From Promethearchaeota archaeon (GTDB lineage: Archaea; Asgardarchaeota; Lokiarchaeia; Sigyniarchaeales; SOKP01): a DNA stretch of 64,000 nt. Positions 9,199 to 17,812 of the stretch are shown here, piece after piece. The stretch's first letter is position 1; each line of letters starts with the position of its first letter. The notes under the pieces were generated by a model. It saw only the letters and a list, made by a program, of their open reading frames with translations. It did no database searches and had not been told where the DNA came from. The position numbers and the translations under genes are program-made. The stretch is taken from contig JAHPZE010000006.1 of the NCBI GenBank assembly GCA_019058365.1, positions 1 through 64,000 of the forward strand, written 5' to 3'.

Positions 9199-9762
9199 TT
9201 AAATAGCAGTCCAAAGTATTGATCTTCCTTTTTTAGCCGCTCGTTTAATTATTTTAGAATTTTCTAAATCACTCATTACTTTCCAAATTTGTGAATTACT
9301 TAGTTTAAAGTACCTTCTTAATTCCGGCGTCGTCATTTGAGTACCACTCAATAAATTTGGGATTATTCTTATTATTTCTTCAATAGTATCCTCGTCAGAG
9401 TCTACAGTAGTTTTTTCTTCATCATCTTCATCATTTGATTCCATTTCCGTGATTATACGTGAAGCAATTTTATTTAACTGATTAATATTGTTATCCACAT
9501 TCTGAGGCTTCATAAAAAGACAACAAAGTTCTAAATCTCTTGGAAAAGCAACAATATAAAATTCATCATATAGGATTGCTCGTGGTTTTTTAACAGAATT
9601 ATTTCCACCACGAAAAGCTAAATAAAAATTCATAGCAAAATCATTTAAATTTACACTATTATTTATTTTTGAAAATTCTTTTTTCCATTTAAGAAAGGGA
9701 CCATCTATCATATCGAAACCGATTAAGGCGGCTCCAAACATTTCACTTTCGGTAAAATTCAA
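9199..9762 (-). CDS. longin-like domain fused to winged helix, GTPase partner
   Basis: Residues 1-110 form an alpha/beta longin/roadblock-like domain (FGAALIGFDMIDGPFLKWKK, then PRAILYDEFYIVAFPRDLEL). An acidic linker follows (NDEDDEEK), then a winged-helix DNA-binding-like domain near 130-187 with TTPELRRYFKLSNSQIWKVM as helix-turn-helix. Longin and roadblock proteins bind small GTPases and act as activators, GAPs or adaptors in eukaryotes and in bacterial MglB. Here the stop of the GTPase gene overlaps this start, so the two are translated together. The start is TTG at 9762, preceded nine bases upstream by a strong Shine-Dalgarno GGAGGAG. I infer a GTPase regulator that may link GTPase state to transcription or to winged-helix protein contacts. 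Confidence 0.7.
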   Translation of the reverse strand: MNFTESEMFGAALIGFDMIDGPFLKWKKEFSKINNSVNLNDFAMNFYLAFRGGNNSVKKPRAILYDEFYIVAFPRDLELCCLFMKPQNVDNNINQLNKIASRIITEMESNDEDDEEKTTVDSDEDTIEEIIRIIPNLLSGTQMTTPELRRYFKLSNSQIWKVMSDLENSKIIKRAAKKGRSILWTAI

Positions 9763-10295
9763 TCTTTTAATCTCCTCCTAATTGCTATTTTATCTAATTC
9801 TTTTTTAATTATATTCATCAATTTAAACCGTTCTGAAGGATTAATAGCAGTTAATCCATAAGTTTTGCAATGAAGTACATCCTCAACACGTTTTACATCC
9901 ATTCGCCCATCATTTTTTACCAGATCTTGCTTATTTGCAATCGCAACAATAGGACAATCCTTTCCTACGAATTTACAAGCATAGTTGATAAGTTCCCTTG
10001 AACTTAAAACATTTCGAGGAGTTGAGTCAGTCACTATGAAAATAATATCTGAACCTAAAAGGTAATCTTTTGAATATGCCCTAAGATAACCGCTTTGACC
10101 TGCCAGATCCCAAACTCTCAAAAAATAATCTTCAAACTTAACTGTTTTGAGATCTAGTCCATGAGTTGGAATGTATAATCGATCTATCGTCTGTTCAGAC
10201 AGTAGTTTTAACATTGTAGTTTTCCCTACAGCTGGAGCTCCAATGAACGTAATTTTTACAAGCCGACTTATTTCAGAACTCAACAAAAAAAACAC
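9759..10295 (-). CDS. Ras/Arf-like small GTPase
   Basis: Small GTP-binding switch protein. The P-loop GAPAVGKTT is at residues 19-27, switch I threonine is near 44, switch II WDLAGQ is at 62-67 with the catalytic Gln67, the base-specific NKQD is at 121-124 and a TAINP element follows. WDLAGQ is intermediate between the Arf-type WDVGGQ and the Ras-type DTAGQ. There is no C-terminal cysteine for lipid attachment and no clear N-terminal myristoylation glycine, so membrane binding must depend on partners. The start is GTG at 10295; TTG codons at positions 4 and 5 are alternatives. It heads a two-gene operon with the longin-winged-helix protein, its likely regulator or effector. Confidence 0.88.
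   Translation of the reverse strand: MFFLLSSEISRLVKITFIGAPAVGKTTMLKLLSEQTIDRLYIPTHGLDLKTVKFEDYFLRVWDLAGQSGYLRAYSKDYLLGSDIIFIVTDSTPRNVLSSRELINYACKFVGKDCPIVAIANKQDLVKNDGRMDVKRVEDVLHCKTYGLTAINPSERFKLMNIIKKELDKIAIRRRLKD
9771..9777 (-). promoter_or_regulatory. Shine-Dalgarno site for the longin gene
   Basis: On the minus strand GGAGGAG lies inside the end of the GTPase gene, nine bases before TTG at 9762. It is one of the strongest ribosome binding sites in the window and supports the TTG start and coupled translation. Confidence 0.6.
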
Positions 10296-10404
10296 AACAC
10301 AACAAAAAAAATAAGATGATTATTTAAGAAAGAATGAAATGAAAATATGAATCTGGATAATATCTATGTATTATAAAAAAAATATAGTATTTTAAAATGA
10401 GAGG

Positions 10405-11130
10405 TTATTTACTTTTTAAAAGGAGCTTTTTCATCCATTTGGGTAGCAAGAATCCTCCATACCAACAAATCGCACTCAATATTAAGATTAATCTAATAAT
10501 AATTATCGTTGCTTCACTAAAAGGTACAGACGCGTCTAACAATGCTCCAACTGAAAAAGTAATATAAGCGATTATTAATAATTTCCCTTTGAGTTTTACT
10601 TCTGGATCTTCAGATTTTAGAGAAAGATTGGCAAATAAAAATCCTGTAATGACGACAATCAAAAGAAATATTACTAAAAATACCATTATAAAAGACTTAT
10701 AATTTACATCTACAGGACCATTCAAGTTTCCTATTAAACTTTGATTTATAAATAGAAAGGTGAAAAATAGTATCTCAAAGATGGTTCCAATTATGACAAA
10801 CGTTGAAAGAATTATCTTACGTTTCTCAGAATACAAGAATTCTGTGAAAGCTAATAACCAAAAAACTATCGCTAAAGGGATAAAAAGATTTCCTATTAGA
10901 AAATATACCCCTTCAGGAATTCCAACGCCATTAATTAATGCTATCAAAAAGGAGAGGCTAGAGGGCCACCATGGTTCAGATATAAAAATCCAGGTTGCTC
11001 CGACTAATAAATAAATCCTTTCTTTATATTTAAAGAATCTTGAGAGTATTATAAAACCTATTAATAAAGAGATCGCTACAAAGATGAGAGAAAATACTCC
11101 ATTTACAGTATCTAAAAGACTTAATGACAT
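10405..11130 (-). CDS. seven-helix membrane protein of unknown function
   Basis: About seven hydrophobic segments are visible over 241 residues, the first at 13-33 and the last ending with the basic tail PKWMKKLLLKSK, which would place the C-terminus inside. The loop with ISEPWWPSS after the second helix is distinctive. No catalytic motif, retinal lysine motif or transporter signature is recognised. It lies between the GTPase operon and the DUF2070 gene on the same strand, with gaps of about 110 bases on either side, so it is probably its own unit. A 7TM sensor or scaffold role is possible but unsupported. Confidence 0.65.
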   Translation of the reverse strand: MSLSLLDTVNGVFSLIFVAISLLIGFIILSRFFKYKERIYLLVGATWIFISEPWWPSSLSFLIALINGVGIPEGVYFLIGNLFIPLAIVFWLLAFTEFLYSEKRKIILSTFVIIGTIFEILFFTFLFINQSLIGNLNGPVDVNYKSFIMVFLVIFLLIVVITGFLFANLSLKSEDPEVKLKGKLLIIAYITFSVGALLDASVPFSEATIIIIRLILILSAICWYGGFLLPKWMKKLLLKSK

Positions 11131-11225
11131 ATTCTAATTGTGTTTAATTTAATTTGTATAAATAAAAATTAAGTCCTTGGATTATTTAAATTTTAAATTT
11201 TTTAAGAAAAAATGATGCTAATAAA

Positions 11226-13112
11226 TTAGAGAACATATAAAAATATTAAAAATATCAATGATAATAATGTTGGGGCGATTAAACTAATAGTTAATAGACT
11301 CTGAGATACTCTGATACATTCCTTAAGAGTATTGATTATAGCATTGAAATATAAAGGGTCTCCCCAGATCTTAACATTTTCAAACGAGTCCTTATAAAGG
11401 AATTCTACGGGTTCTAAATTGGCCTCAGCCTTTTCGATTAGCACTTCTAACTTTTCGAGAATATAATTTGTATTTATCTTATCTCCAATTGGGGAATAAC
11501 CACGATCTGAAAATTGGCGCGCAACTGTATGCGAATCGGAAGTTGTAATTTCTGCTCTTTCGATACCTCGATTTTGTAGAAAGTTTAAGATATTAGATCT
11601 TATTTCAACATAAGCATTATTTCCATCGAAGTGAATTAACACAGTTTTCTGGTTTGTGATTGTGTTTTTAAATAAATGAAGTACAATTCCTCCAAATCCA
11701 ATCCCATCATCTTCAGAAAAATCCTCTAACTGATCCTTTGCAACGCCATATAACTTTGGAACATTTTGGATTTTTTTTACAGTTTCACTCTCCATATACT
11801 TTTTAACAACATCGATTAAATCATGAGCTTCTATAGTGTTTTTTTTAATTAAGACTTCATCTCCAATTATTGCATTGTGAGAATCTACAACAATTATATC
11901 TCTATAACCTTTAGATTTAGCAATATTTCTTATATCATCCCCAACTTCTGACTCAATATCATCAGAAGGAAGTGGATGTCTTGTTATAAACACAACTGGA
12001 ACATCTCCAACTTCAGTACCAATAAGTTTAGCTGAATTAGAGATTTTCCTTGTGAATCCTCTAATTTCTTTAATCCATTCGATTTCTGTGTTATTTTTAA
12101 TTTCATTTATATCCTGTCTAATTTTTTTTATTATTGCTTCGACATACCCATGAGTTGTTAAATTTTGAGTGTGATCATTTGTAGTATGATAAACTGTAAT
12201 TCCAGGAATATCTTGAAATTCTTTATAAATATATTCTGGTAAATCTGATGAGCCACATGTTTTAAAAGGGCCAAAATGAATATTTGGTATAACTAATAGT
12301 CCTTTTATCTTTTTATTGTTAATACTTCGAATTAGTAAATATTGTATTTTTACCTTAGATTCTATACCTACATCATCAAAATAACGCTCGATCAGATCAT
12401 CATTTCCCTCTGTCATCATAGAAAGAATAAATGCTCTAATAAATGCGTATCCTCTCATTCCTGTTGCTACTTCGTAGATATTGCTTACCTTGAATAATCC
12501 TCTTCTGTAAGGGACTGCAAAAAATAAGGCACAAACTAGGAAAACTATCATAGCTCTTATGAAAAAATCAAGATTAAATTGCCCCGTATATAAACTATAG
12601 GTAATTATTACTGTAAATGGTTGGATCAATGCTAAAATTATATTTCCACTACGTCCAACTGTAGTGAATGAGAAATAAATAACGAAGGCAACAATATAAG
12701 AGATAATAGATCCTAATATCAGGAATACTTCTTGCATTGTAATATTATTTACAAGTATGGCAACAATCTGACCAAGAATAAATGTTATTTCTATTATACC
12801 ATTGAAAAATGCATTCATTTGAATGGACCATCCAGTCGGAGGAGCTTTTAAAAGTGGTGATTTCTTTGAATAAAACCCTATAGAAAATAACGTACCAAAT
12901 CCAGATGTTAAAAGAAAAAGAAATATAAAACGGAAAAAATGAAGAAGATCTAAAAAACTCTTTAGGAAAAAAAAATGCAATAGCATTGATAATAAACCCA
13001 AAGCGATTGGTATGCCAAAAAAGATAGAATAAGCTGACTTTCTTGAAGAAAAAAGCTCCAAATATGTAATAATACCAGGAATTTGACGACTCTTTTTTTC
13101 TTTTACAAGCAT
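11226..13112 (-). CDS. DUF2070 family membrane protein
   Basis: Archaeal DUF2070 protein, of unknown biochemical role. The first 200 residues hold six or more membrane helices; the rest is a large soluble domain with conserved acidic and histidine motifs: HFGPFKTCGSSDLP, YHTTNDHTQN, VVDSHNAIIGDE, HFDGNNAYVE and TTSDSHTVARQFSDRGYSP. These could bind metal, as in a hydrolase, but no activity is known to me. One last hydrophobic segment closes the protein. The length of 628 agrees with the family. It is a single gene divergent from the zinc-ribbon membrane protein at 13254. Confidence 0.75.
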   Translation of the reverse strand: MLVKEKKSRQIPGIITYLELFSSRKSAYSIFFGIPIALGLLSMLLHFFFLKSFLDLLHFFRFIFLFLLTSGFGTLFSIGFYSKKSPLLKAPPTGWSIQMNAFFNGIIEITFILGQIVAILVNNITMQEVFLILGSIISYIVAFVIYFSFTTVGRSGNIILALIQPFTVIITYSLYTGQFNLDFFIRAMIVFLVCALFFAVPYRRGLFKVSNIYEVATGMRGYAFIRAFILSMMTEGNDDLIERYFDDVGIESKVKIQYLLIRSINNKKIKGLLVIPNIHFGPFKTCGSSDLPEYIYKEFQDIPGITVYHTTNDHTQNLTTHGYVEAIIKKIRQDINEIKNNTEIEWIKEIRGFTRKISNSAKLIGTEVGDVPVVFITRHPLPSDDIESEVGDDIRNIAKSKGYRDIIVVDSHNAIIGDEVLIKKNTIEAHDLIDVVKKYMESETVKKIQNVPKLYGVAKDQLEDFSEDDGIGFGGIVLHLFKNTITNQKTVLIHFDGNNAYVEIRSNILNFLQNRGIERAEITTSDSHTVARQFSDRGYSPIGDKINTNYILEKLEVLIEKAEANLEPVEFLYKDSFENVKIWGDPLYFNAIINTLKECIRVSQSLLTISLIAPTLLSLIFLIFLYVL

Positions 13113-13253
13113 AACTAAAGTTATTGAATGAATTTAAATTGATAATACTTAATTGACAAACTTACTTCTAATGTAATGAATAATTAATACAAATTTATCT
13201 TTATGTAACAAATTATAATATAATATAAAACAAAACATTCTTTTATAAGGAAT

Positions 13254-14342
13254 ATGGAAAAAAAATCACAAGAATTGATACATCTTGCGAATAAGCGCTT
13301 TACTGAAATTCTCTCCGATGGATTTAAATTATTTATTAAAACTTACAGAAGTTTGATAATACCATTAGCCCTCTTTCAGATATTACTAATTGCTTTAAAT
13401 GTTTTATTATTAACCGATTTCAATTGGTATATCAATTCATTAAGAGCATCGTTTAATGAGATTATGGATAAATTTCTTGAAAACACACCTCTTACAGAGG
13501 GAGAATTAAATCAATTAGCTAGCTTTCTTTTTATAAACTTAGCTTTATTTTTTCTTCAAAATTTAATTGGAGCAGTAATTATTACTATTGCTATGTGTTC
13601 TGTTAGTAATTATGTTTTTAGAATCTATATGAAGGAAGATATCAGTTTTACAAATGCGTTTAAAACTGCGTTTAATAAAAGGATGTTAATTGTAATATTA
13701 ATTATTGGGATAATTTTACCAATAGGTGGCATTCTATTATTTATTCCCGCTATTATCATATTTGGATTTTACATTTTTTTAATTTTCACTTATAATATGG
13801 GAGAAGTTAAAAATCCAATCTCAGAAGCTCGAGCTATTGCAAAAAAAGCTTTCTGGAAAATAATCGGTATTTTTGTTATCAATGTTCTCTTCATTTCAAT
13901 AATAGACTACATTTTTACATCAATCATCGATTTTTTTCTAATCAATGATTCAACAAGCTCAATTATTAGTAGTTGGTATGATCCTATGACAAGGAATTTT
14001 GGAATGTTAATTTTATATCATATACTATATAGTATTGTGGATATAATTTTTGCGCCATTATTTATCTGTTTATTGACCGCACTATTTTCTTCTTTAAAGG
14101 CAAAAAAAGATTTGAAAATTCAATATCAACAAGGATATTATCCAGAAAGAGAATTATATCAAGAATCTTATAAAATACTTAAGCAAAAACCCATCGATCT
14201 TGTTGAGACAGAAGGAACTACAACTGTTCCAGATATAAGATTTGATAGTAGATTTTACTGTCCTTTTTGCGGAGTTTCAATTGATAGTCCAAGGAAATTT
14301 TGTCCCCGCTGTGGAGAGCCTCTTTCATTTATAAAGGAATAG
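13254..14342 (+). CDS. multi-helix membrane protein with C-terminal zinc ribbon
   Basis: About six membrane helices between residues 35 and 285, including a long hydrophobic pair near 145-175. A cytosolic tail of about 50 residues follows, then a zinc ribbon with Cys336, 339, 350 and 353 (C-x2-C-x10-C-x2-C). The membrane part resembles poorly characterised integral proteins that cluster with stress or transport genes; I cannot name a family. The same ribbon with the same spacing ends the subtilisin at 35055 and the opine dehydrogenase at 21583. The PAC2 gene starts 23 bases downstream on the same strand, so the two are probably co-transcribed. Confidence 0.65.
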   Translation: MEKKSQELIHLANKRFTEILSDGFKLFIKTYRSLIIPLALFQILLIALNVLLLTDFNWYINSLRASFNEIMDKFLENTPLTEGELNQLASFLFINLALFFLQNLIGAVIITIAMCSVSNYVFRIYMKEDISFTNAFKTAFNKRMLIVILIIGIILPIGGILLFIPAIIIFGFYIFLIFTYNMGEVKNPISEARAIAKKAFWKIIGIFVINVLFISIIDYIFTSIIDFFLINDSTSSIISSWYDPMTRNFGMLILYHILYSIVDIIFAPLFICLLTALFSSLKAKKDLKIQYQQGYYPERELYQESYKILKQKPIDLVETEGTTTVPDIRFDSRFYCPFCGVSIDSPRKFCPRCGEPLSFIKE

Positions 14343-14365
14343 TCTATATAAAAGTTTGATTAAAA

Positions 14366-15157
14366 ATGTATATAAATTTTGAGAAGAAGTTTGAATTAGA
14401 AAAAGAAAACTTAAGAAACCCAATTGTGTTAATAGGATGGCCAGGAATTGCGTTAGTTGCTAAATTAGCAATTACTTCAATACAAGAATCCTTAAATGCA
14501 GAAGAATTTTTAAATATACAATATTTTGATTTCCCTCCTAAGTCTGTTGTAGAAAAAGGATCGTTAGAATTACCCTCTGCAAAAGTATATTACAAACCGA
14601 CAGATAAAGAGGAAGGGAATGATTTCTTTATTTTATCCGCTGATTATCAACCTCAAAACCCTGAAGGTGTTTTTGAATTTTCTAAAACTTTTTGTGAAGA
14701 AATGCATAAGTTAACAGACGGAAAAATACGAATGTATGTAAGTACTGGTGCTATGATTTCTGATGTTGTACACGATACACCCCTAGTATATGTATGTGGG
14801 ACTGACCAAGATTTGGTTCAAACATTTTTAAGAATGGAAAACACCAAATTGTATGAGGGAGGATACATCTCAGGGGCAAATGGTATTCTCCCCGCGTGGG
14901 CAGGAGCAAATAACTATGCTCCGGGAATTTGTTTATTAGCAGAAACTTTGCCATTACCAATGATGACATTAGATCCGCGAAGTTCTAAGGCTTTGGTTAC
15001 ACTATTAAAAGATTATTTTTCTATAGATATGGACTTTAGCAAACTTAATGAAAAAATAAAGGAAATGGAAAGTATATTCGAATCTTTTAAAAAACAGGCA
15101 GACCAGTTTATGAAACCACCTAGCGAGGATAGAGGGTCAGATTCGTACTTTCGTTAA
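14366..15157 (+). CDS. PAC2 family protein
   Basis: Archaeal member of the PAC2 family, related to the eukaryotic proteasome assembly chaperone 2 and to an ATP-grasp-associated group; the role in archaea is not settled. The signature lies in NPIVLIGWPGIALVAKLA near the start, TGAMISDV in the middle and GGYISGANGILP later, and the last 35 residues form a charged helix. Length 263 is normal for the family. It follows the zinc-ribbon membrane protein by 23 bases. A second family member is encoded at 59752-60543, so the genome keeps at least two paralogues. Confidence 0.78.
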   Translation: MYINFEKKFELEKENLRNPIVLIGWPGIALVAKLAITSIQESLNAEEFLNIQYFDFPPKSVVEKGSLELPSAKVYYKPTDKEEGNDFFILSADYQPQNPEGVFEFSKTFCEEMHKLTDGKIRMYVSTGAMISDVVHDTPLVYVCGTDQDLVQTFLRMENTKLYEGGYISGANGILPAWAGANNYAPGICLLAETLPLPMMTLDPRSSKALVTLLKDYFSIDMDFSKLNEKIKEMESIFESFKKQADQFMKPPSEDRGSDSYFR

Positions 15158-15249
15158 TTATTTGTATAATAAATTCTATTTTAATTATAATTTATAAAAC
15201 GAAGAAAATTACATAATATTTAATTTGAATTCTACTTAATTGATTCATT

Positions 15250-16239
15250 GTGCTAGATACCAGTATTCTTGAGAGTAATAAAGACATCAAAGATAAAATT
15301 TCTAACAAATTAAATGGGATTAAAGAACAATCCCGTAATTTTATAAAGGATATTATTACTCTGATTAATAAAGAGGTGGGGGTTAATAAAGTCTTATCAA
15401 TTTTACTATTTGGGAGTCAAAGAACTAAAAATTCTAAAGATGTAACAATAGTATCTGATTGTGATTTACTGATTATTTTTAAAGATAGAGTATCAAATCA
15501 TCATATTAAAGAAATCGAGAAATACTTTATTGCGTTAGAAATTAAACACAAATTTAAAGAATATGACGACCACTTTTCTAAAAAAGTATTAGGAGTAATT
15601 AACCAAACTACTGGTATATTTAGGAGTCATTTTTTAACTAAAAAGAAATATTGGGAAAGTGTTATCTTTCATAAAATATTTCGCGTAAATAAAGTATTCT
15701 CATCAATCTTTGCTCCTAGAAAAATAGTACTTGGAAATATTTTAATAAATAGTTCAATCCTCTACGGAGATGATTTAAGAGAAGATATTAGACCAACTAT
15801 TCAAATTACTTTCCAAGAAATGTTAAGAAGTACTGTTATGAATCTAATGATCTCCCTATTTGCGATAGCAATATCATTCCTCAGAAATTTAAACCCTACG
15901 AAATATCAATTAGAAGCAATAAAATGGGCTTTAAAAGCATCAAATTATTATTGTTATCGAGATTCAGAAGATCTAAAGACTATTACTAAGCGATTTATTT
16001 TATTTGAGAAAAACAGATCACAAAAAAAAGCAAGAAGATTTTTTTCTGACTTTCTACAATTAAGAATTTCTCCTCATAATGATATGGGTTTTATGATTCG
16101 ATGTCCAATTAGACTCATAAAAATTCACATTAAAGCAATACTATTTAAGAAATTGATTAAAAGAAAGGAAAAATTAAGGCTTCCTTCTAAATATATTGAA
16201 CCAATTATTCCTGATCATTCTTTTCCTTTAAGATTTTAA
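15250..16239 (+). CDS. nucleotidyltransferase-domain protein
   Basis: Residues 1-45 are helical; then comes a nucleotidyltransferase core, ILLFGSQRTKNSKD followed by SDCDLLIIF, giving the GS motif and the D-x-D metal site of the DNA-polymerase-beta-like superfamily. The remaining 200 residues are basic and helical and may bind the substrate, as in HEPN-like or KNTase-type enzymes. It probably moves a nucleotide onto a protein, RNA or small molecule; which one is not visible. The start is GTG at 15250, since no earlier in-frame ATG is available. It stands alone, about 90 bases after PAC2. Confidence 0.7.
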   Translation: MLDTSILESNKDIKDKISNKLNGIKEQSRNFIKDIITLINKEVGVNKVLSILLFGSQRTKNSKDVTIVSDCDLLIIFKDRVSNHHIKEIEKYFIALEIKHKFKEYDDHFSKKVLGVINQTTGIFRSHFLTKKKYWESVIFHKIFRVNKVFSSIFAPRKIVLGNILINSSILYGDDLREDIRPTIQITFQEMLRSTVMNLMISLFAIAISFLRNLNPTKYQLEAIKWALKASNYYCYRDSEDLKTITKRFILFEKNRSQKKARRFFSDFLQLRISPHNDMGFMIRCPIRLIKIHIKAILFKKLIKRKEKLRLPSKYIEPIIPDHSFPLRF

Positions 16240-16386
16240 TATTAATCTATTAAATATAAAGATCTGATAAGCGTTTTTTGAAATTTTAAAAATAAAAATA
16301 TAAATATTTGTAAATCTATTTAGAATTGTACTGGAAAAGAAAATTTAAATTACAATAGTTTAATAAAATAATAAGAATTTATTAAA

Positions 16387-16392
16387 GAGGAG
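16387..16392 (+). promoter_or_regulatory. Shine-Dalgarno site of the helical protein gene
   Basis: GAGGAG six bases upstream of ATG at 16399; it fixes the start of an otherwise unrecognised gene. Confidence 0.55.
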
Positions 16393-16398
16393 TAAAAT

Positions 16399-16947
16399 AT
16401 GGCAGAAGAAGTTGATATTCGAGAACTGTTCTTTGACATATTAGATATTGTTAAATTTGAATTAAAATTTTATCAATTTAAAAGCAACGTGATGTTCGAA
16501 CGTATTGTAAAGACTCGTGTATTTCAACAGAAGCTCCAAAAATTAAGAGACTTTATTAACAATTATTTTGAGATTATGTATAAAGACGAAGAAAGCCCAA
16601 TTAATCAAGCTGCGCTTCGTTCACAATTAGATAATATAGCAAGACTAACAAATTACTATGATGATCTTTCAGATTTCTATACAGATCATACAATGACAAT
16701 GATTACTAAAGATAAGTTACAAGGATTACTCGAATATTCACACGTGGAAGTGTTATTTCTTATTTTCACTAATATCCTCGATTGGGAACATTACAAAGCT
16801 AGCTTATTATTTCCTACTGATAAATCTAAAGAAAAATTATTGAAAGAATTCCTCGCCAAACTAGCTAGCTCTGAAATTAAAGATGTAGAGGATGTTATTG
16901 ACTTAGAACAAGCTATTGACAATTTTGTGCAAAGCATCGAAACATAA
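16399..16947 (+). CDS. uncharacterised all-helical protein
   Basis: An acidic 182-residue protein that is almost wholly alpha-helical in appearance, without a signal peptide, membrane helix or cysteine. No family is recognised. The start is well supported: GAGGAG at 16387-16392 lies six bases before ATG, one of the better ribosome binding sites here, and the codon use is like that of the neighbours. A two-bundle helical fold is plausible from the spacing of hydrophobic residues. It is isolated, with gaps of about 160 bases on both sides, so the context gives no role. Confidence 0.6.
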   Translation: MAEEVDIRELFFDILDIVKFELKFYQFKSNVMFERIVKTRVFQQKLQKLRDFINNYFEIMYKDEESPINQAALRSQLDNIARLTNYYDDLSDFYTDHTMTMITKDKLQGLLEYSHVEVLFLIFTNILDWEHYKASLLFPTDKSKEKLLKEFLAKLASSEIKDVEDVIDLEQAIDNFVQSIET

Positions 16948-17119
16948 TTATTAGTTTAATCCTCTCTAATTTTAATAACAGCAATTTTTAACCATAACAG
17001 GTAAATTTATATTAATGCTGGCTTGTTGTATTCATAGAAGAATACACTATTTCATTCTCAAACTTCAATTTTTAGAATTTTTAATATAATGAAATATTCA
17101 ACTTTTTGGTACATGTTAT

Positions 17120-17398
17120 ATGACAATCAAAATAAAACTCTACGGAGATTTAAGGGAAAAAGCATCTCGATTTAATATAGGTAATGATGTAACTAGTACT
17201 CTAAATATAGAGATCGATAAAATTAAAACTGTACTAGATATTCTAAATAAATTTAGTATAAAAGAGAAAGAAATTAGTCATGTTTTTGTTAATAATAAAT
17301 ATTCTGGACTAGAAAAAGAAGTAAAAAATGGAGATCGAATTGGAATATTCCCTAAGAGAATGGGATTATTATTTGTGGAAATAAGAGATCCTTTTTAG
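17120..17398 (+). CDS. MoaD/ThiS-like beta-grasp protein without terminal GG
   Basis: Ubiquitin-fold (beta-grasp) protein of the MoaD/ThiS type. The opening IKIKLYGDLREKAS, the middle VFVNNKYSGLEKEVKNGDRIGIFPKRMG and the total of 92 residues match the sulfur-carrier family. The usual C-terminal Gly-Gly that is adenylated and thiocarboxylated is absent: the chain ends LLFVEIRDPF. It therefore cannot act as a normal sulfur carrier or ubiquitin-like modifier unless processed, and may instead be a fold-only or regulatory relative. No MoaE, MoeB or molybdopterin gene is next to it, though an AOR-family enzyme that needs a pterin cofactor lies 12 kb away. Confidence 0.7.
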   Translation: MTIKIKLYGDLREKASRFNIGNDVTSTLNIEIDKIKTVLDILNKFSIKEKEISHVFVNNKYSGLEKEVKNGDRIGIFPKRMGLLFVEIRDPF

Positions 17399-17539
17399 AA
17401 TAGTAGAACTGTAATATACCTTTTTCTCCTATGAGAAACGAGAAATAAATAGAATTAAATATGGGAGACATTATGTATCTGCTTAAGCAATGCATAAATA
17501 ATAAGAAATGTACTAGAATTAAGAGATTTTATATTCAAA

Positions 17540-17806
17540 ATGGCTGATTGTGTAGACAAAATATTGGAAATCTGTGAGAACAGTGAGATAAAGAGATATC
17601 AAGCTCTAATCAAATTAATGCAAGAACTAGATAAAGACATATCAAATGCAATACGAGTTAGAAATTGTTTGATTTTATTAGTGAATTTATGTTTTAATCC
17701 AGAGGCTCCCGACTATTCGTATAATAAGGGAAAATCTACACATGATCTTTCTGAACATGAAAAGTTCGAAATGAATGAATTATTAAAATGTGAGCTAAAT
17801 AACTAA
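17540..17806 (+). CDS. small helical protein, weak UPF0147 resemblance
   Basis: An 88-residue, all-helical protein. The segment AIRVRNCLILLVNLCFNPEAPDYS recalls the conserved core of archaeal UPF0147 proteins (VR..., then N/DP..P), and the length agrees, but the rest differs and the assignment is tentative. Four cysteines are scattered without a ligand spacing. It converges with the MFS gene, whose stop codon lies six bases away. The 140 bases before it hold only a 28-codon frame that I do not consider real. Confidence 0.45.
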   Translation: MADCVDKILEICENSEIKRYQALIKLMQELDKDISNAIRVRNCLILLVNLCFNPEAPDYSYNKGKSTHDLSEHEKFEMNELLKCELNN

Positions 17807-17812
17807 TGGGTT

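Noticed and set aside
10760..11014. An 84-codon plus-strand frame within the seven-helix membrane protein gene
   Set aside because: Reverse shadow of a coding sequence with clear membrane helices; composition is not protein-like.
17460..17546. A 28-codon frame that ends in the start of the small helical protein
   Set aside because: Too short, without a ribosome binding site, and its sequence has no evident pattern.
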